64,000 nucleotides of DNA from Cololabis saira (taxonomy: Eukaryota; Chordata; Actinopteri; Beloniformes; Belonidae), in assembly GCF_033807715.1 (NCBI RefSeq), contig NC_084591.1:31088590-31152589 (forward strand), written 5' to 3'. Positions 60,182-64,000 of this stretch are shown here, piece after piece. The notes under the pieces were generated by a model. That model worked only from the letters and a program-made list of their open reading frames with translations. It did not search any database and was not told where the DNA came from. Within the stretch, counting starts at the first letter, position 1. The number at the start of each line of letters is the position of its first letter. The position numbers and the translations under genes are program-made.

Positions 60182-60185
60182 TTAT
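60055..60185. repeat. AT-rich and (AAT)n microsatellite
   Basis: Runs of 'ataataat' and 'attatta' between 60119 and 60181, preceded by an AT-only stretch. Confidence 0.9.
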
Positions 60186-60440
60186 CAACTATGAGCGAAG
60201 ACAAATACAACCTTTTTTTCTTTTTTTAAATACATCCGATATTTCACACAAGCATGAAACGGTAGTTGCGGCTCTCTGTTGCCATCTGCTGAAAGCAAAC
60301 AACCTGGCCAGCATCCCGCAACATGAAGTCAATTTCAACAGATTGATACCAGGCTACACATAACGACAATTATCTTTCAAAATTAAACATATCAAGGTAA
60401 AAACCTTTATAGGTGGAAAAATATATATATAAAAAAAATA

Positions 60441-60580
<140 letters not shown>

Positions 60581-60599
60581 TTTTATTATGATAGAATAA

Positions 60600-62465
60600 A
60601 TAAATAAAAAATATTTGATCCACATCACACAGCACTCAAAGAAAAACTCCAGAAAGCTCGTTCATTTGGCAACACTATGGTACTTTTCACTGTATGATTG
60701 TTGACTTCCAAGCCCAGATATGTCTCTGTATGGATTTGGTTATATAGGAGAGTTATTATTTAGCATGGCCCTGAAATGCAAATCACAACAACAGAGAAAG
60801 CTACTTTAGGCGGTTGTGATCTTGCTTTCGCCGTATTGTGATTTGTACTTCAGGACCATCGTAATTCTTTGCATACATTTTAAGTGGTATTTGTTTGTGT
60901 AATTATGTATTGTTACTGTAATACTGGACATCAGGTGCTGGTGGTTCCTGGTTCTGTGCTGTCTTGTGAAGGGCTCACCGGAAGCCTTGCTGCGATCTAG
61001 CGAGCAGAACTTGACATGTCCTTTCTCGGCTTGTGGTAACTTGTATCCTGAGGGCGGTGATGGAGTCCGTCCTGCAGCTCACCTCGACATTAACCTCGAC
61101 ATTAACATCCTAGAAACCAGCACGTCCAGCTGCTTCCATCTCCAGCTGCTGCTGGCTCCTGCACAGGTAACGTCACGTGACCTTACTGCTCTTCCAGTGT
61201 CAGGTTCGTGTAGGTGCGCGTTGCTGCTGATGCTGATGTTTATGCTGATGTTTCTGCTCATTGTTTATGATCAGTGGACGTGTCCGTGGTGAAGGTGTCA
61301 GGAAATGCGTTATGAAGGTTTTATTATGACGTGTAGCATTTCTCCAATAATTCTGCTGGCATCCCCTGCTTATTCCTGCATGGAGCATGTAAATATGTAA
61401 ACATGTCAAGTGCAAATATCACACCATAGAAATATTCAACTGTACTAAAAACACTAAGATTATTAATGATAAGCTGCACAGACTGCAGAAATGTAAACTA
61501 AAGCACTCCTGTATAAATAATGTTTTTCTGTTGCAGCTCATGCAAATCATTTTTATTTTGAGACACAAAATAAGGATTATTTACATCAAAATACTAAATA
61601 ATTATGATTGTTCTTACCGTTTTTTTTCCAAACAAAATAAAGTCAAATCTTGACATTGCTTCTTTTGTCCAGCTTAAAATTCGGAACGCTGTGAAATTGA
61701 TACATATAAAATGTTAAACTCTAACATGTTTAAAAGACACTGTAAACCCTTTTCCAAATAGATTGAGACATTGCACAAATATTAAAAATGTTTGATGATT
61801 GACATTGAATGACTATATTTGATTGAACTTATTAGAACACAATCAGATTGTAAAACATTTATTGATGAGAAAATACTCAAGACTACGTTCTTTAAATTTG
61901 TGTTTATGTATCGAAGTTGAGTTCTGGACCAGGGTAGTCAACTACTGACGACTTAACAGTCTATTTTCTAAATAATTAAAAATGATATCCCCTTATTTTT
62001 GTAATTTGAGTATTTGTGTTGTAAAGATAGCTCAACGTTATCTGAAAAGTATTTCAACTGATTGAGACAAAAGGACATTTGAATATTCAAAGTAAAATAT
62101 ACATTTGGTTTGCACAAATACAGACATTGAATTAAATGCGCCACAGTTTGTGTTAAATGTAGGAAACACAACTATATTTAAAAAAATAATATCCTCATTG
62201 TCAGGACAAAATAATCTTACTGATGGGTTAATAATTGGGGAACCCATCAGATGATTGTAATGGTTCCCAACAGAGTGCATTTGTAACTTAGCCAAATTCC
62301 CAGAGTATTACTAATAATGACAATAATGCTCTTACTGTTGGAAAAAATAAAATTTTTCATTGCTTTCTCAGACACCCAGAACCAAACTTCAGAGATACAT
62401 TTGGGTCCAGTCTTATTTTTATTTGTGTTTCTGAACTATATATGTGTATCTGTGGACACAGCGTC
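60600..62465. other. Intergenic / upstream flank of the Kir6 gene
   Basis: No coding exon is supported. A 109-residue frame at 60966-61292 has no recognisable features or matching splice sites. Non-coding first exons of the channel gene could lie here but cannot be identified by eye. Confidence 0.4.
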
Positions 62466-64000
62466 ATGTTGGCCAGGAAGGGCCTCCTGCCGGACGGCTT
62501 CCTGCTGACGCGTCTGGCAGAGGACCAGAACACGCCAAACCGGGCCCGCACCAGGATTCAGAGACCCCGCTTCATCACCAAGAACGGATCCTGCAATGTG
62601 GCTCATAAGAACATCAGAGAGCAGGTAAAAAAAAAAAAGCGTATTGGATATCATTGTTCAGATGTTTTATTTGTGTTCTGCATGTGGAACCAGTGGGAAG
62701 CAATGAATGTTTGACAACAAAGATTCCCGTAACAGAGCCAAGGAGAACTCCACATCATTGTTGAGTTTGTAAACATGTGTTTGACCAAGTTCTTTAACCA
62801 GGATTGAAACCACCTCACATCTGTGCAAAGGGGGCCTGGTTTTCCAGTTTGTGTAATAGTCTAGCACTAAAAACTGAGAAATCATAGCAGTTTACACAAC
62901 AGGGTGAGGTAGAATGTTCTTGTGCCTTAATGTGTAGCCTAAGCTCTGGAGGAGAAGCTGTGCAGGAGTACACATGAAGAAACATAATGAAAGATTTTGT
63001 TTTGAAAATATTTCAAGCAGAAACTCCAACTGTGTTTTGTTGCTGTTGTTTTTGTTTTAATTTTATCTCAATAATTGCTGGATTCAATTCTGTTATTTTG
63101 ACAAAACAACCAAATGGAAACAGGGATGGCTATTTTTCTGATGTTGCACCTCCTGGTGTGATTTTAAACACACCAGATAACCAGTTGATTGTAATGTGCA
63201 GTTCACACGTTTACATTATTGCATATTTGTAACCTTTCAGTCACAGACTTTTGTTACTTTAGAATATTTTTACAGTGTCTAGACTCGACTCACCCCTGTC
63301 ATTCATTTCTTTGAGGAGAAGATGATTCAAATAGAAGTTGAACTGAATAATTGTCTGCTTCCAACACAAGAGCTCAGCTGGCTGAGTTTTGGAGGTTTCA
63401 TCCTTATGAAGCCAGTAGTGGAAGGCTCTCAGCTATGTTTGTGCATGTCCTTGTGTGTCATAGGGTCGCTTCCTGCAGGATGTCTTCACCACCATGGTGG
63501 ACCTGAAGTGGCAGCACTCTCTCCTCATCTTCACCTCGGCGTTCCTCTGCTCCTGGATGCTCTTTGCCATGGCCTGGTGGCTCCTGGCCTTCGCTCACGG
63601 AGACCTGGAGCCCCGAGATCCCGATGGGGAGCCGGGCCCCGTCCCCTGTGTCACTGCCATCCAGTCCTTCACCTCAGCCTTCCTCTTCTCCATTGAAGTC
63701 CAGGTGAGAATTGTTGCTGCCTGCTGTGCGCTGCAGGTGTTTGTCGTGTAATAACACTGTCACTGACTCTAGGTGACCATCGGTTTCGGTGGGAGGATGG
63801 TGACGGAGGAGTGTCCCCTGGCCATCATTGTACTGATCATCCAAAACATTCTGGGACTGATCGTCAACGCTGTGATGCTTGGCTGTGTGTTCATGAAGAC
63901 AGCACAGGCCAACCGGCGAGCAGAGACGCTCATCTTCTCCAGAAATGCTATCATAGCTCCTCGAAACGGCCGGCCAACCTTCATGTTCAGAGTTGGAGAC
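62466..64000 (+). CDS. kcnj11l: Kir6-type ATP-sensitive inward-rectifier K+ channel, 3'-partial
   Basis: Pore-forming subunit of KATP channels, which assembles with sulfonylurea receptors in the plasma membrane. Exons: 62466-62624, 63464-63703, 63773-64000 (runs off the window). They give 209 residues of an expected 390 or so. The N-terminus [20 protein letters not shown] is followed by [13 protein letters not shown], the slide-helix region with the ATP-site arginine. M1 is [20 protein letters not shown]. The pore helix and filter TIGFG follow, then M2 with asparagine 165, equivalent to Kir6.2 N160 (weak rectification). The start was chosen because it aligns with the family N-terminus. The N-terminus is closest to Kir6.2, and the turret [14 protein letters not shown] is unlike either human Kir6. 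The symbol reflects a Kir6.2-like teleost paralogue with coding introns and is an inference; the family assignment is firm. Confidence 0.93.

Noticed and set aside
60966..61292. 109-codon frame upstream of the Kir6 gene
   Set aside because: No domain, no conserved motif, no splice link to the channel start.

Overview
The window looks like teleost fish nuclear DNA. It has vertebrate intron-exon genes with short coding exons and GT-AG introns, and the space between exons is filled with fish-type mobile DNA: hAT, TTAA-type and Tc1-like MITEs, LINE fragments, a tRNA-derived SINE and long microsatellites. All gene models below were built by hand from exon translations and splice-phase bookkeeping. 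No transcript or database search was available.

Layout, left to right: (1) 300-16815, plus strand: fucokinase (fcsk), 21 exons, 5' end outside the window. (2) 17840-24101, minus: actin-related protein 6 (actr6), complete, 11 exons, 396 aa, tail-to-tail with fcsk. (3) 24102-28988: transposon-rich spacer with a nested LINE / TTAA-MITE / hAT-MITE stack; its distal part is probably fam3 3' UTR. (4) 28989-35704, minus: a divergent FAM3-family (FAM3C-like) secreted protein, complete, 10 exons, 238 aa. (5) 39597-59438, minus: an unnamed gene of 13 coding exons predicted to encode 776 aa with four tandem Myb/SANT-like (trihelix-type) modules. Each module is built from three exons with the same phases; the first two exons are exactly 94 and 88 nt in all four modules. 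The last module ends in a charged coiled coil. Its introns hold most of the mobile elements. (6) 62466-64000, plus: 5' half of a Kir6-type ATP-sensitive potassium channel gene (kcnj11-like), cut off by the window end.

The genes do unrelated jobs: fucose salvage, SRCAP/SWR1 chromatin remodelling, secreted signalling, putative DNA binding and KATP channel function. Nothing suggests a shared pathway. The most unusual object is the four-module Myb/SANT-like gene, which looks like repeated duplication of a phase-symmetric exon cassette. The second theme is a readable transposon stratigraphy: several insertions have intact target-site duplications, and some elements sit inside others.
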